Assembly: GCA_035690065.1 (NCBI GenBank)
Contig: DASSKW010000030.1
Span: forward strand, 1 to 11,002
Direction of reading: 5' to 3'
From: DASSKW01 sp035690065
GTDB lineage: Bacteria > Pseudomonadota > Gammaproteobacteria > Natronospirales > REEB76
Length of the DNA: 11,002 nt
Shown: one piece after another, positions 1-6,484 of the stretch
Position numbering within the stretch: the first letter of the stretch is position 1
Layout of the letters: each line of letters opens with the position of its first letter
Made by a program: the position numbers and the translations under genes
The notes under the pieces: model-generated
The model's database searches: none
What the model was told of the DNA's origin: nothing
What the model saw: only the letters and a program-made list of their open reading frames with translations

Positions 1-230
1 TCGCCGAAAGCCTTGATCGGTGCCGCACCGACACGCTGGGTCGGCGAATCCGGCGTGATCAATCCAGGGTGCGTTTGTTCGAGCGTTTGAAGTTCACGAA
101 ACAGTCGATCGTATTCGCTGTCCGGAATCTCCGGCATATCCAGTGCGTAATAGAGGTAACTGTGATGGTTCAGGGTCTCGCGTAACGCTTCGACACGCCG
201 CACGATGTCTTTACTCATCGTATCGGCCAT
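1..230 (-). CDS. ligA: NAD+-dependent DNA ligase LigA, N-terminal part only (cut by window edge)
   Basis: LigA seals nicks in duplex DNA using NAD+ and works in the cytoplasm in replication and repair. Only the first 76 codons are in the window, covering domain Ia, which binds the NMN half of NAD+. Visible family signatures are HHSYLYYALDMPEIPDSEYD (about residues 22-41), with Tyr27, Asp37, Tyr40 and Asp41 aligning with E. coli Tyr22, Asp32, Tyr35 and Asp36, and PDSPTQRVGAAP further on. E. coli His23 is Tyr28 here, a common variant in other LigA proteins. The catalytic lysine lies outside the window. The start at 230 is chosen because GGAG lies 5 nt upstream, inside the end of zipA. A second in-frame ATG at 218 (MSKDIV) is less well placed. 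The gene is last in the visible smc-zipA-ligA run and is separated from zipA by one base, so it is probably cotranscribed and translationally coupled. Confidence 0.96.
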   Translation of the reverse strand, partial: MADTMSKDIVRRVEALRETLNHHSYLYYALDMPEIPDSEYDRLFRELQTLEQTHPGLITPDSPTQRVGAAPIKAFG

Positions 231-231
231 C

Positions 232-906
232 TCAGCTCCGTTGCCGTAATTCGACGTGGCGCTGGAATTCGATGATGCGTTCGCGGATATGGTGCGCGGT
301 CTGTCGGGTCAGAGTGCTGCGCGTTTCATCCAGCACTTCGCCACCGAGATCCTGTGCAAGATGCCGCGCCGTCGCCAGCATGTCCGCGTACGCATCAACG
401 CCATCCTGAGGGCCAGGCAGCACCAGGAACAACGTCAATCCCGGCAGAGTCTGCCCCGGCAAAGCCGCAGGGTCGAACGCGCCCGGTTCGACCATGTTGG
501 CAACGCTGAATACGGATTTCTCCGGGTTACCTTTGAACAGACGATGAAAGATACGATAGTGCCCGTACTTGAGCCCGTTTGCCGTCAGGCTCTCCAGTAC
601 CTTGGCGCCGGCAAACACGTCTTCGTCACGGGCTGCAACATGCAGCGCCAGGATCAGTTGCTGGTCTTTCCCGATATTGGCAGTGCTTGATTCGGTCTCG
701 ACATCCATACGCGGAGTACGCCCATCCACATCCGGGAATCCGGCGGATTCTTCCCCAGCCTGTACGTCCCTGTTGAATACCGGAGATTTGCGGCGCGAAC
801 CTGGCGATATTCCGCCATCCCGTTTCCGGTTCTGTCGCGACAACAGGTAGACGCCGGTGACGACCACCGCGCCGATCAAAAGCAGAATCAGGCGCAGTTC
901 CCACAT
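232..906 (-). CDS. zipA: Cell division protein ZipA
   Basis: ZipA is a bitopic inner-membrane protein that tethers FtsZ to the membrane and helps assemble the gammaproteobacterial divisome. The 224-residue product starts with a single hydrophobic segment (about residues 6-22) followed by a basic stretch (RQNRKR, 24-29), as expected for an N-out, C-in anchor. A charged linker covers about residues 30-80. The C-terminal FtsZ-binding ZipA domain (about 83-218) is recognisable from QLILALHVAARDEDVFAG, LKYGHYRIFHR, FSVANMVEPGAFD, LPGLTLFLVLPGP and the DAYADMLATARHLAQDLGGE helix. The protein is shorter than E. coli ZipA (328 residues) because the linker is short and is not Pro/Gln-rich. The start at 906 puts the membrane segment at the N-terminus. 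No good Shine-Dalgarno sequence precedes it, and the smc stop is only 7 nt upstream, so coupling to smc translation is likely. Confidence 0.95.
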   Translation of the reverse strand: MWELRLILLLIGAVVVTGVYLLSRQNRKRDGGISPGSRRKSPVFNRDVQAGEESAGFPDVDGRTPRMDVETESSTANIGKDQQLILALHVAARDEDVFAGAKVLESLTANGLKYGHYRIFHRLFKGNPEKSVFSVANMVEPGAFDPAALPGQTLPGLTLFLVLPGPQDGVDAYADMLATARHLAQDLGGEVLDETRSTLTRQTAHHIRERIIEFQRHVELRQRS

Positions 907-913
907 GGCTGGA

Positions 914-3900
914 TCACATCGCCGCGATGCGTACCGCTTCGTCCACGTCCACCGCCACCAGACGCGAGACGCCCGGTTCGCTCATGGTGACGCCGACCAG
1001 CTGATTCGATACTTCCATCGTCGCCTTGTTGTGAGTGATGACAATAAACTGTACGCGATCCGACATGCTGCGTACCAGATCGCAGAAACGGCCGATATTG
1101 GCTTCATCGAGCGGCGCATCGACTTCGTCCAGCATACAGAACGGAGCCGGGTTCAGTTCGAAGATGGAGAACACCAGCGAGATCGCAACAAGCGCTTTCT
1201 CGCCACCGGATAGCAGATGGATGGTGCTGTTACGCTTGCCCGGCGGGCGAGCCATGATCGCGACACCGGCATCCAGCAGTTCTTCGCCGGTCAATTCCAG
1301 ATAGGCGTGACCGCCGCCGAACAGTTTGGGGAAACTGGCCTGTAGCCCCGCATTGACGCGATCAAAGGTTTCCTTGAAACGCGTACGCGTCTCGCGATCG
1401 ATCTTGCGGATGGCGTTCTCGAGCGTGGTCAGGGCTTCGGTCAAATCCGTGAGTTGCTTGTCGAGGTATTCCTTCTTCTCGGAATCCTTGGCGAAATCCT
1501 CGATCGCCGCCATGTTGATGGGGCCGAGCCGGTTGATCTTCTGCTCGATCTCGGACAGCCGCTCCGCCCAAGTCGCCAGTACCGCATCTTCAGGCATGCC
1601 TTCCAGCACCTGTTCCAGGGCATACCCTTCTTCAGTGAGCTGTTCGACGATGGTCTGGCGACGGACTCGCAATTCCTGGCTGCCGAGTCGCAACTGCTGT
1701 ACTTCATCGCGCAGAGTCTGGGCAGCGCGTTCTTTCGCCAGCCGGGTCTGTTCGAGCTCGCGCAACATCTCAGCCAGATTCTCGACCGCATGCCGGGCTT
1801 TCGCCAGTTCAGCATCCATGTGGGTACGCTGTACGAGCAATTCACTCAACTGCGATTCCTGTTGCTTGATCGGTGCAGCAGCCTCATCTATGGCGCGTTT
1901 CAATTCCTCGGTGCGTGCTTCCAGTTGCGCCAATTGGGCCTGCATCCGGGCCATGTTCTGCTCGGTCGATTCCTTGAGCGAACGGCGTGATTCGAGTTTC
2001 AAAGCGAGTTCGTGTGCTGATTCGCGGTCAACCCTGGCCTGTTCGCGAGCTGCATCCAGTGCCATGCGCAGCCGATCACGCTCCTGTTGCAGGGCATCGC
2101 GCTGCTGTTCGAGTTTATGCAGCGTCTCTATTGCCTGCTCGATACGGTTGCGCGCCACCTTGAGTTCGGCTTCGGCGCCGACGATGACTTCGGCCAGTTC
2201 CTGTTTCTCGCTATCCAGGCTGTCGATACGATGCGTGACCTGCTGCAACTGGGTACGTGCTGAATTCAACCGTGCATTGATATCCGCGGTATCGCGGTGG
2301 GCCCGGTTCACATCACCCTGCAACAAGTCGCGGCGCGCTTCCATGTCTTTCAGGCCGTCACGCGCCCGTTGCTGCCCGCTCGTCGATTCACCGACCTGTG
2401 TCTCTATCGTCTGGATGGCCTGGCGAATCTGTTTCAGTTCCTGTTCGCGCGCGATGACGCCGGCGCGTTCGTCCTGCTCACGGATCACCCGTGCCCAGTG
2501 ACGTCCCATCCAGATACCATCCGGAGTGATCACCGAACCGGTCTCGCTCAGGCCGCTGCGCATGGCGAGCGCAGCATCCAGCGTATCCGCGGTCTTCACT
2601 GAACCCAGGAACGCCGCCAGACCGACCGGCGAAGAGACCTTGGAAAGCAGGCTGCCTGCTGGCGCTGCGCCGTCTGCGGCCTGGTCCTCGATAAACGACA
2701 GCGAGCCGCCGTCGAGTTCGCCGAGCCGGCCGGCGAGCGCTGCGATGTCGTCAACCTGGACTGCTTCAAGATGCCAGCCGAGCACTGTCTCGACTGCACG
2801 TTCCCAGCCCGGTGTGACGTTGATAAGTTCAGCCAGACGCTTGTTGCCATCCAGATGACCTGCACGCAACCATTCACTCACCCGCTCGCGGCTCTTGCCG
2901 AGTGCGGCCTGCTGCAGGGCTTCAAGCGATGCCAGCCGTCCGCGATGATCTTCAAGCAGGCTGCGCAGGCGATGCAGTTCCTGCGTCAGCTTCTGATCCT
3001 GTTCCCGATATGAGGTGATGGATTGCAGTGTCTGTTCGAGTTCGGCCTGCAGTTCCTGCCGGTGTTGTTCGCCCTTGCCGGCATCGGCAGCGAGCGTTTC
3101 GATCTGACGTTGCAGATCTTCGGCAGATAACTGACCACGCTCCTGTTCCAGCCGTTCGCGACGTTGCAGATTCTGGTTGATCTGCCGTTCCAGATGCTCG
3201 ACTTCGTGACGCCCGACTTCGGCACTGCGACTGGCCTCGCCGGATTCGAGATTGAATTCTTCCCAGCGGCTCTGCCATGCGGACATGGCTTGTTCCGCCG
3301 CCTGCATCGCAGCCGCCGATTGCCGTTCGATCTCGCGACGATTCGCAAAACCGGGCTCGAGTTCCGCAAATTCAGCAGCGATCACCTGCAACTGTTGCTG
3401 ATCGCGGGTGATGTGGCCCTGCATCTCCTGGAACTGCTGCCCGGATTGTTCAAGATCGGTCTGTTGTCGACGGCGCATCTCGCGCGCATGTTGCAGGCCT
3501 TGCTCAAGGCGCGCGATGTTGGCGCCGAGTTCGTAGTAGCGACCCTGCACCTTGTTGAACGCATCGTGCGCTTCATCGTGTTGCGTGCGCGTGGTTTCCA
3601 GTTCGCTCTCGATGCGTCGCTGCTCCGCGACCGCGGCCTCGAATGCGGTATCGCGTTCGCGGATGATATTGTCCTGCCCGTTCAACTTGGTATCGAGATC
3701 GCGCCAATGCAGTGCGCCGATCTGCGCTTTGAGTGCGCGCTGCTGTTCGGCAAATTCCTTGTAACGCTCCGCCGCCCGTGCCTGACGCTGCAGATGCTGC
3801 AGTTGCTTGGCGATTTCTTCGCGCAGGTCGTTGAGGCGCTCGATGTTCTCGCGCGCATGGTGGATGCGGTTCTCGGTCTCGCGCCGGCGCTCCTTGTACT

Positions 3901-4414
3901 TGGAGATACCGGCTGCTTCTTCCAGGAACACACGCAGCTCTTCCGGCTTGGATTCGACCAGCCGCGAGATGGTGCCCTGTTCGATGATCGCGTAACTGCG
4001 CGGACCAAGGCCGGTACCGAGGAACAGATCCTGGATGTCGCGGCGCCGGCAACGGGCACCGTTCAGAAAATAGTTGGAAGTGCCGTCGCGCACCACTTCG
4101 CGTCTGACGGAGATTTCCGCATAGCTCGCATATTGGCCGCCGATGGCACCGTCGGAATTGTCGAACAGCAATTCGATGGATGCGGAGCTGACCGGCTTGC
4201 GGGCGCTGGAACCGTTGAAGATCACATCGGCCATGGAATCGCCGCGCAACTGTTTGGCGGAGCTCTCGCCCATCACCCAGCGCACGGCATCGATGATGTT
4301 GGACTTGCCACAGCCGTTGGGACCGACGATGCCGACGAGGTTACTGGGTAGCTGGATGGTGGTCGGATCCACAAACGACTTGAACCCGGACATTTTTACT
4401 TTGCTGAGACGCAT
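914..4414 (-). CDS. smc: Chromosome segregation ATPase SMC
   Basis: SMC is the core ATPase of the SMC-ScpAB condensin, which organises and helps segregate the chromosome on the nucleoid. The 1166-residue length is normal for the family. The N-terminal head has Walker A GPNGCGKSN (31-39) and an R-loop arginine (Arg57 in QLRG). A long Gln/Glu/Arg-rich coiled coil (about 175-505) leads to a hinge (about 510-645), and a second coiled coil returns to the C-terminal head. That head carries the signature LLSGGEKAL (1067-1075), Walker B FCMLDE (1092-1097), D-loop APLDEAN and switch ITHNK (1126-1130). The reading frame stays open upstream to 5134, but the start at 4414 (MRLSKVKMSGFKSF) is chosen because it is the canonical SMC N-terminus, has AAGGG 4 nt upstream, and an earlier start would run antisense through queF. 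The gene is first in the smc-zipA-ligA run, an order also known in Pseudomonas. ScpA and ScpB are not in the window. Confidence 0.97.
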   Translation of the reverse strand: MRLSKVKMSGFKSFVDPTTIQLPSNLVGIVGPNGCGKSNIIDAVRWVMGESSAKQLRGDSMADVIFNGSSARKPVSSASIELLFDNSDGAIGGQYASYAEISVRREVVRDGTSNYFLNGARCRRRDIQDLFLGTGLGPRSYAIIEQGTISRLVESKPEELRVFLEEAAGISKYKERRRETENRIHHARENIERLNDLREEIAKQLQHLQRQARAAERYKEFAEQQRALKAQIGALHWRDLDTKLNGQDNIIRERDTAFEAAVAEQRRIESELETTRTQHDEAHDAFNKVQGRYYELGANIARLEQGLQHAREMRRRQQTDLEQSGQQFQEMQGHITRDQQQLQVIAAEFAELEPGFANRREIERQSAAAMQAAEQAMSAWQSRWEEFNLESGEASRSAEVGRHEVEHLERQINQNLQRRERLEQERGQLSAEDLQRQIETLAADAGKGEQHRQELQAELEQTLQSITSYREQDQKLTQELHRLRSLLEDHRGRLASLEALQQAALGKSRERVSEWLRAGHLDGNKRLAELINVTPGWERAVETVLGWHLEAVQVDDIAALAGRLGELDGGSLSFIEDQAADGAAPAGSLLSKVSSPVGLAAFLGSVKTADTLDAALAMRSGLSETGSVITPDGIWMGRHWARVIREQDERAGVIAREQELKQIRQAIQTIETQVGESTSGQQRARDGLKDMEARRDLLQGDVNRAHRDTADINARLNSARTQLQQVTHRIDSLDSEKQELAEVIVGAEAELKVARNRIEQAIETLHKLEQQRDALQQERDRLRMALDAAREQARVDRESAHELALKLESRRSLKESTEQNMARMQAQLAQLEARTEELKRAIDEAAAPIKQQESQLSELLVQRTHMDAELAKARHAVENLAEMLRELEQTRLAKERAAQTLRDEVQQLRLGSQELRVRRQTIVEQLTEEGYALEQVLEGMPEDAVLATWAERLSEIEQKINRLGPINMAAIEDFAKDSEKKEYLDKQLTDLTEALTTLENAIRKIDRETRTRFKETFDRVNAGLQASFPKLFGGGHAYLELTGEELLDAGVAIMARPPGKRNSTIHLLSGGEKALVAISLVFSIFELNPAPFCMLDEVDAPLDEANIGRFCDLVRSMSDRVQFIVITHNKATMEVSNQLVGVTMSEPGVSRLVAVDVDEAVRIAAM

Positions 4415-4543
4415 GCTGCCCTTGACGTAGGTTTTGTAATAGTGATTGCCGGCAATTCGGAGGTTCCCGGCGCCGGCTGCGTGACCAGTTCCGGATGGGT
4501 AGTGTAAAGTATCGGCGCCTGAAAACGCACCACCGAGCAGAGC
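4415..4543. promoter_or_regulatory. Divergent intergenic region between smc and queF
   Basis: This 129-bp spacer separates the divergent smc (leftward) and queF (rightward) starts, so both promoters should lie here unless they sit inside the genes. For queF, the best pair I can see is GTGACC (4481-4486) and TAAAGT (4505-4510) with an 18-bp spacer. The match is only moderate. On the minus strand, TACACT overlaps the same AT-rich patch as a possible -10 for smc but has no good -35. No strong operator-like palindrome was found. That promoters exist here is inferred from the gene layout, and their exact positions are weakly supported. Confidence 0.45.
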
Positions 4544-4933
4544 ATGTCCACCCAGCCCAGCAAGACCCTGGAAACGTTCCCCAACCCGCGCGAAGGCCGG
4601 GATTATACCATCCGGATCCAGATACCCGAGTTCACCTGCCTGTGCCCAAAGACCGGCCAGCCGGATTTTGCGGAACTGCAACTGGAGTATGTCCCCGATC
4701 TTCTGTGCATCGAACTCAAGGCCCTCAAGATATACATATGGAGCTATCGGGACGAAGGCCATTTTCACGAGGATGTGACCAACCGCATCTTGGACGATCT
4801 GGTCAAGGCCATCGCTCCCAGGTTCATGCGCCTGACCGCCGAATTCAACGTGCGCGGCGGTATCTACACCGCGGTGGTGGCAGAGCACCGTCAGCGTGGC
4901 TGGCAGAGTCCGCCACCCGTGCAACTGCCCTGA
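4544..4933 (+). CDS. queF: NADPH-dependent 7-cyano-7-deazaguanine reductase QueF (unimodular type)
   Basis: QueF reduces the nitrile of preQ0 to the amine preQ1 with NADPH, the step before the base is inserted into tRNA as a queuosine precursor. The 129-residue product is a single T-fold domain. LCPKTGQPDF holds the nucleophilic Cys34 (aligns with B. subtilis Cys55) and Asp41 (Asp62). The QueF motif is ELKALKIYIWSYR (57-69), which binds NADPH, and GHFHED gives His75 and Glu76 for substrate binding. RGGIYT near the C-terminus is also typical. It resembles the short Bacillus-type enzyme (about 165 residues) rather than the about 280-residue bimodular enzyme of E. coli and Pseudomonas, and lacks the longer tails of the former. 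The ATG at 4544 has only a weak GAG-rich ribosome site. The cysZ start follows 12 nt after the stop, so these two probably share a transcript. Confidence 0.95.
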   Translation: MSTQPSKTLETFPNPREGRDYTIRIQIPEFTCLCPKTGQPDFAELQLEYVPDLLCIELKALKIYIWSYRDEGHFHEDVTNRILDDLVKAIAPRFMRLTAEFNVRGGIYTAVVAEHRQRGWQSPPPVQLP

Positions 4934-4945
4934 GCCCGTCGCGAG

Positions 4946-5728
4946 ATGCTGTCTGAATTCCTGGCCGGCGCACGCTGCATGTTTCAGGGATTCAGCTTCC
5001 TGAACTTGCCGGGTATCAGGCGCTACGTACTGATCCCGCTGCTCATCAACACCATCCTGTTCGTCGGCGCCCTGTTCTGGGCCGCAGACCGTTTCGCGCA
5101 CTGGCTCGACAGTCTGGCCGCGTACCTGCCCCACTGGCTGGCCTGGCTAACCTGGCTGTTGTGGCCGGTGTTCGCCGCCACCGTCGCCATCCTGCTGTTC
5201 TACAGTTTCACGCTGATCGCCAACCTGCTGGGGGCGCCGTTCAACAGTTTCCTGTCCGCCAATATCGAAACCCGGCTGAGCGGCCGTGCGCCAGACAGCG
5301 GTCGCAGTCTGTGGCAGGAAATCGCCGTCAGTGTGAGAGACGAGTTCCGCCGCCTGATCTACATCCTGTGGCGCACCTTGCTGATCGGCGTGCTGGCCTT
5401 GCTGCTGCTGTTCGTGCCGGTGGCGAATATCGCGGTACCGGCCCTCTGGTTCCTGTTTACGGCGTGGATGCTGGCGGCCCAGTATTCCGACTACCCGCTG
5501 GCCAACCGGGGCGTGGAATTTTCCGCACAGCGCGCGCTGCTGAACAGCCGCAAAGCGCGGTTGCTCGGCTTCGGCTGTGCCACCACGCTCTGCACCCTGA
5601 TTCCCGTGGTCAACTTCGTGGTGATGCCGGCCGCGGTGGCCGGTGCGACGCTGTTGTGGCTGCCGGAAGGCTCCAATGTCCAGCCCCTGCAACCCTCAAA
5701 CAGCGAAACCGCCACCTCTGGAAATTGA
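4946..5728 (+). CDS. cysZ: Sulfate permease CysZ (EI24 family)
   Basis: CysZ is an inner-membrane protein for sulfate uptake that feeds assimilatory cysteine synthesis. The 260-residue length matches E. coli CysZ (253). Hydrophobic segments are visible at about 27-47, 65-95, 138-157, 160-178 and 203-235. Family hallmarks include the N-terminal GFSFLNLPGIRRYVLIPLLIN (15-35), NLLGAPFNSFLSANIE (93-108) after the second segment, and QYSDYPLANRGVEF (179-192), which corresponds to the YCDYPFDN region of the E. coli protein. The C-terminal tail (about 240-260) is polar and looks disordered. Only a weak ribosome site (GCGAG directly before the ATG) is seen, and the short 12-nt gap to queF suggests coupling to it. 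No other sulfate-assimilation gene is nearby, so the substrate rests on family membership alone. Confidence 0.9.
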   Translation: MLSEFLAGARCMFQGFSFLNLPGIRRYVLIPLLINTILFVGALFWAADRFAHWLDSLAAYLPHWLAWLTWLLWPVFAATVAILLFYSFTLIANLLGAPFNSFLSANIETRLSGRAPDSGRSLWQEIAVSVRDEFRRLIYILWRTLLIGVLALLLLFVPVANIAVPALWFLFTAWMLAAQYSDYPLANRGVEFSAQRALLNSRKARLLGFGCATTLCTLIPVVNFVVMPAAVAGATLLWLPEGSNVQPLQPSNSETATSGN

Positions 5729-5819
5729 CTGATTTTGGCGACTGGAAGGGGGTTTCGAGACCGTTGCTACCACCCACAAAGCAAAGCACCGATTTTCAGC
5801 GTTGCTAGTAAGTCAATGC

Positions 5820-5848
5820 TTGCGCTGACAGGCCCAATCCGGTATAAA
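5820..5848 (+). promoter_or_regulatory. Predicted dksA promoter with GC-rich discriminator
   Basis: A TATAAA hexamer (5843-5848, five of six to consensus) is preceded at 17 bp by TTGCGC (5820-5825), a weak -35. The bases after the -10, ACCGCCC, form a GC-rich discriminator, and transcription should start near 5855. GC-rich discriminators are a known hallmark of promoters repressed by ppGpp/DksA, so autoregulation of dksA is plausible here but inferred. The predicted leader would be about 33 nt. An 8-bp direct repeat, CGTTGCTA, occurs at 5762-5769 and 5800-5807 just upstream and may be chance. Confidence 0.6.
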
Positions 5849-5876
5849 ACCGCCCGCTCGATTTTCTTTGGTGTAC

Positions 5877-5881
5877 AGGAG
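5877..5881 (+). promoter_or_regulatory. Shine-Dalgarno site that fixes the dksA start
   Basis: AGGAG lies 6 nt before the ATG at 5888. This is the strongest ribosome binding site in the plus-strand cluster. It decides the start: the frame stays open back to an ATG at 5735, but that ATG lies upstream of the predicted promoter and has no such site. Confidence 0.85.
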
Positions 5882-5887
5882 TCCCCC

Positions 5888-6439
5888 ATGCCGGTGAAGA
5901 AAAAGGCCGCTGCCGCTGCCGCCCCCAAAGCGGTGAAGAAGTCCCCGGCCAAAGCCGCCACCAAGAAGCCGGCTGCCAAGCCGCACGCCAAGAGTTCCCG
6001 CAGTAAAAGCCAGGCGCCGGCCGGCGCCGCCTTCCGCGGCTTCACGCCTTACCCGCTGAAGAAGGGCGAGGCCTACATGAACGAAAATCAGCGTGCCCAC
6101 TTCCACAACATCTTGTTGGGCTGGAAACGTGAACTGATGGAAGAAGTGGACCGTACCGTGCACCACATGCAGGACGAAGCTGCCAACTTCCCGGATCCCA
6201 ACGACCGCGCCACCCAGGAATCCGAATTCAGCCTCGAACTGCGCACCCGCGACCGGGAGCGCAAGCTGATCAAGAAGATCGACGAGGCCCTCGTCAACCT
6301 CGACAATAATGACTATGGGTTTTGCGAATCCTGTGGCGTGGAGATCGGCATCCGGCGCCTGGAAGCGCGGCCGACCGCGACCCAGTGCATCGACTGCAAG
6401 ACATTGGATGAGATACGCGAAAAGCAGATGACCGGCTGA
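5888..6439 (+). CDS. dksA: RNA polymerase-binding transcription factor DksA with Lys/Ala-rich N-terminal tail
   Basis: DksA inserts a coiled coil into the RNA polymerase secondary channel and, with ppGpp, adjusts transcription of rRNA, tRNA and biosynthetic promoters. The 183-residue product aligns with E. coli DksA (151 residues) with an offset of 32. The coiled-coil tip DPNDRA (103-108) keeps Asp103, Asp106 and Ala108 (E. coli Asp71, Asp74, Ala76). The zinc finger Cys146-x2-Cys149-x17-Cys167-x2-Cys170 is complete. The extra length is an N-terminal tail (about residues 3-45) made almost only of Lys, Ala, Pro, Ser and Arg, with AAKP- and KKPA-like repeats, resembling histone H1-like tails. 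The start at 5888 is set by a strong ribosome site and a promoter just upstream. The gluQ gene follows, a conserved pairing, but with a hairpin between them. Confidence 0.96.
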   Translation: MPVKKKAAAAAAPKAVKKSPAKAATKKPAAKPHAKSSRSKSQAPAGAAFRGFTPYPLKKGEAYMNENQRAHFHNILLGWKRELMEEVDRTVHHMQDEAANFPDPNDRATQESEFSLELRTRDRERKLIKKIDEALVNLDNNDYGFCESCGVEIGIRRLEARPTATQCIDCKTLDEIREKQMTG

Positions 6440-6465
6440 AAATCATCTCGAATTTGAGATGATTT
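6440..6465 (+). terminator. Perfect 10-bp hairpin between dksA and gluQ (possible weak terminator)
   Basis: AAATCATCTC (6440-6449) pairs perfectly with GAGATGATTT (6456-6465) around the loop GAATTT. A G-T wobble could tighten the loop to AATT. The hairpin starts at the first base after the dksA stop codon. The stem is AT-rich and there is no T-run beyond it on the plus strand, only the TTT that ends the stem, so it is not a textbook intrinsic terminator. In Shigella flexneri a terminator between dksA and gluQ-rs limits readthrough, so an attenuating or RNA-processing role is a reasonable inference. Confidence 0.5.
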
Positions 6466-6484
6466 CCGGCCAGTCCCCTCGCCT

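Noticed and set aside
1326..4351. Long plus-strand reading frames (1326-2501 and 3164-4351) antisense to smc
   Set aside because: They mirror the Gln/Glu/Arg/Leu-rich coiled-coil codons of smc. They have Ser/Cys/Arg-rich or Leu/Ala-rich compositions without domains and no ribosome sites.
4415..5134. N-terminal extension of SMC by 240 residues
   Set aside because: The frame is open, but it runs antisense through queF and into cysZ, and MRLSKVKMSGFKSF at 4414 is the normal SMC start.
5762..5807. Direct repeat CGTTGCTA upstream of dksA
   Set aside because: Two 8-bp copies 38 bp apart can occur by chance and do not sit at fixed positions relative to the promoter that suggest an operator.
5735..5887. 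Upstream ATG for dksA at 5735
   Set aside because: The stretch contains the predicted promoter and the strong Shine-Dalgarno site for the ATG at 5888, and it encodes no conserved sequence.
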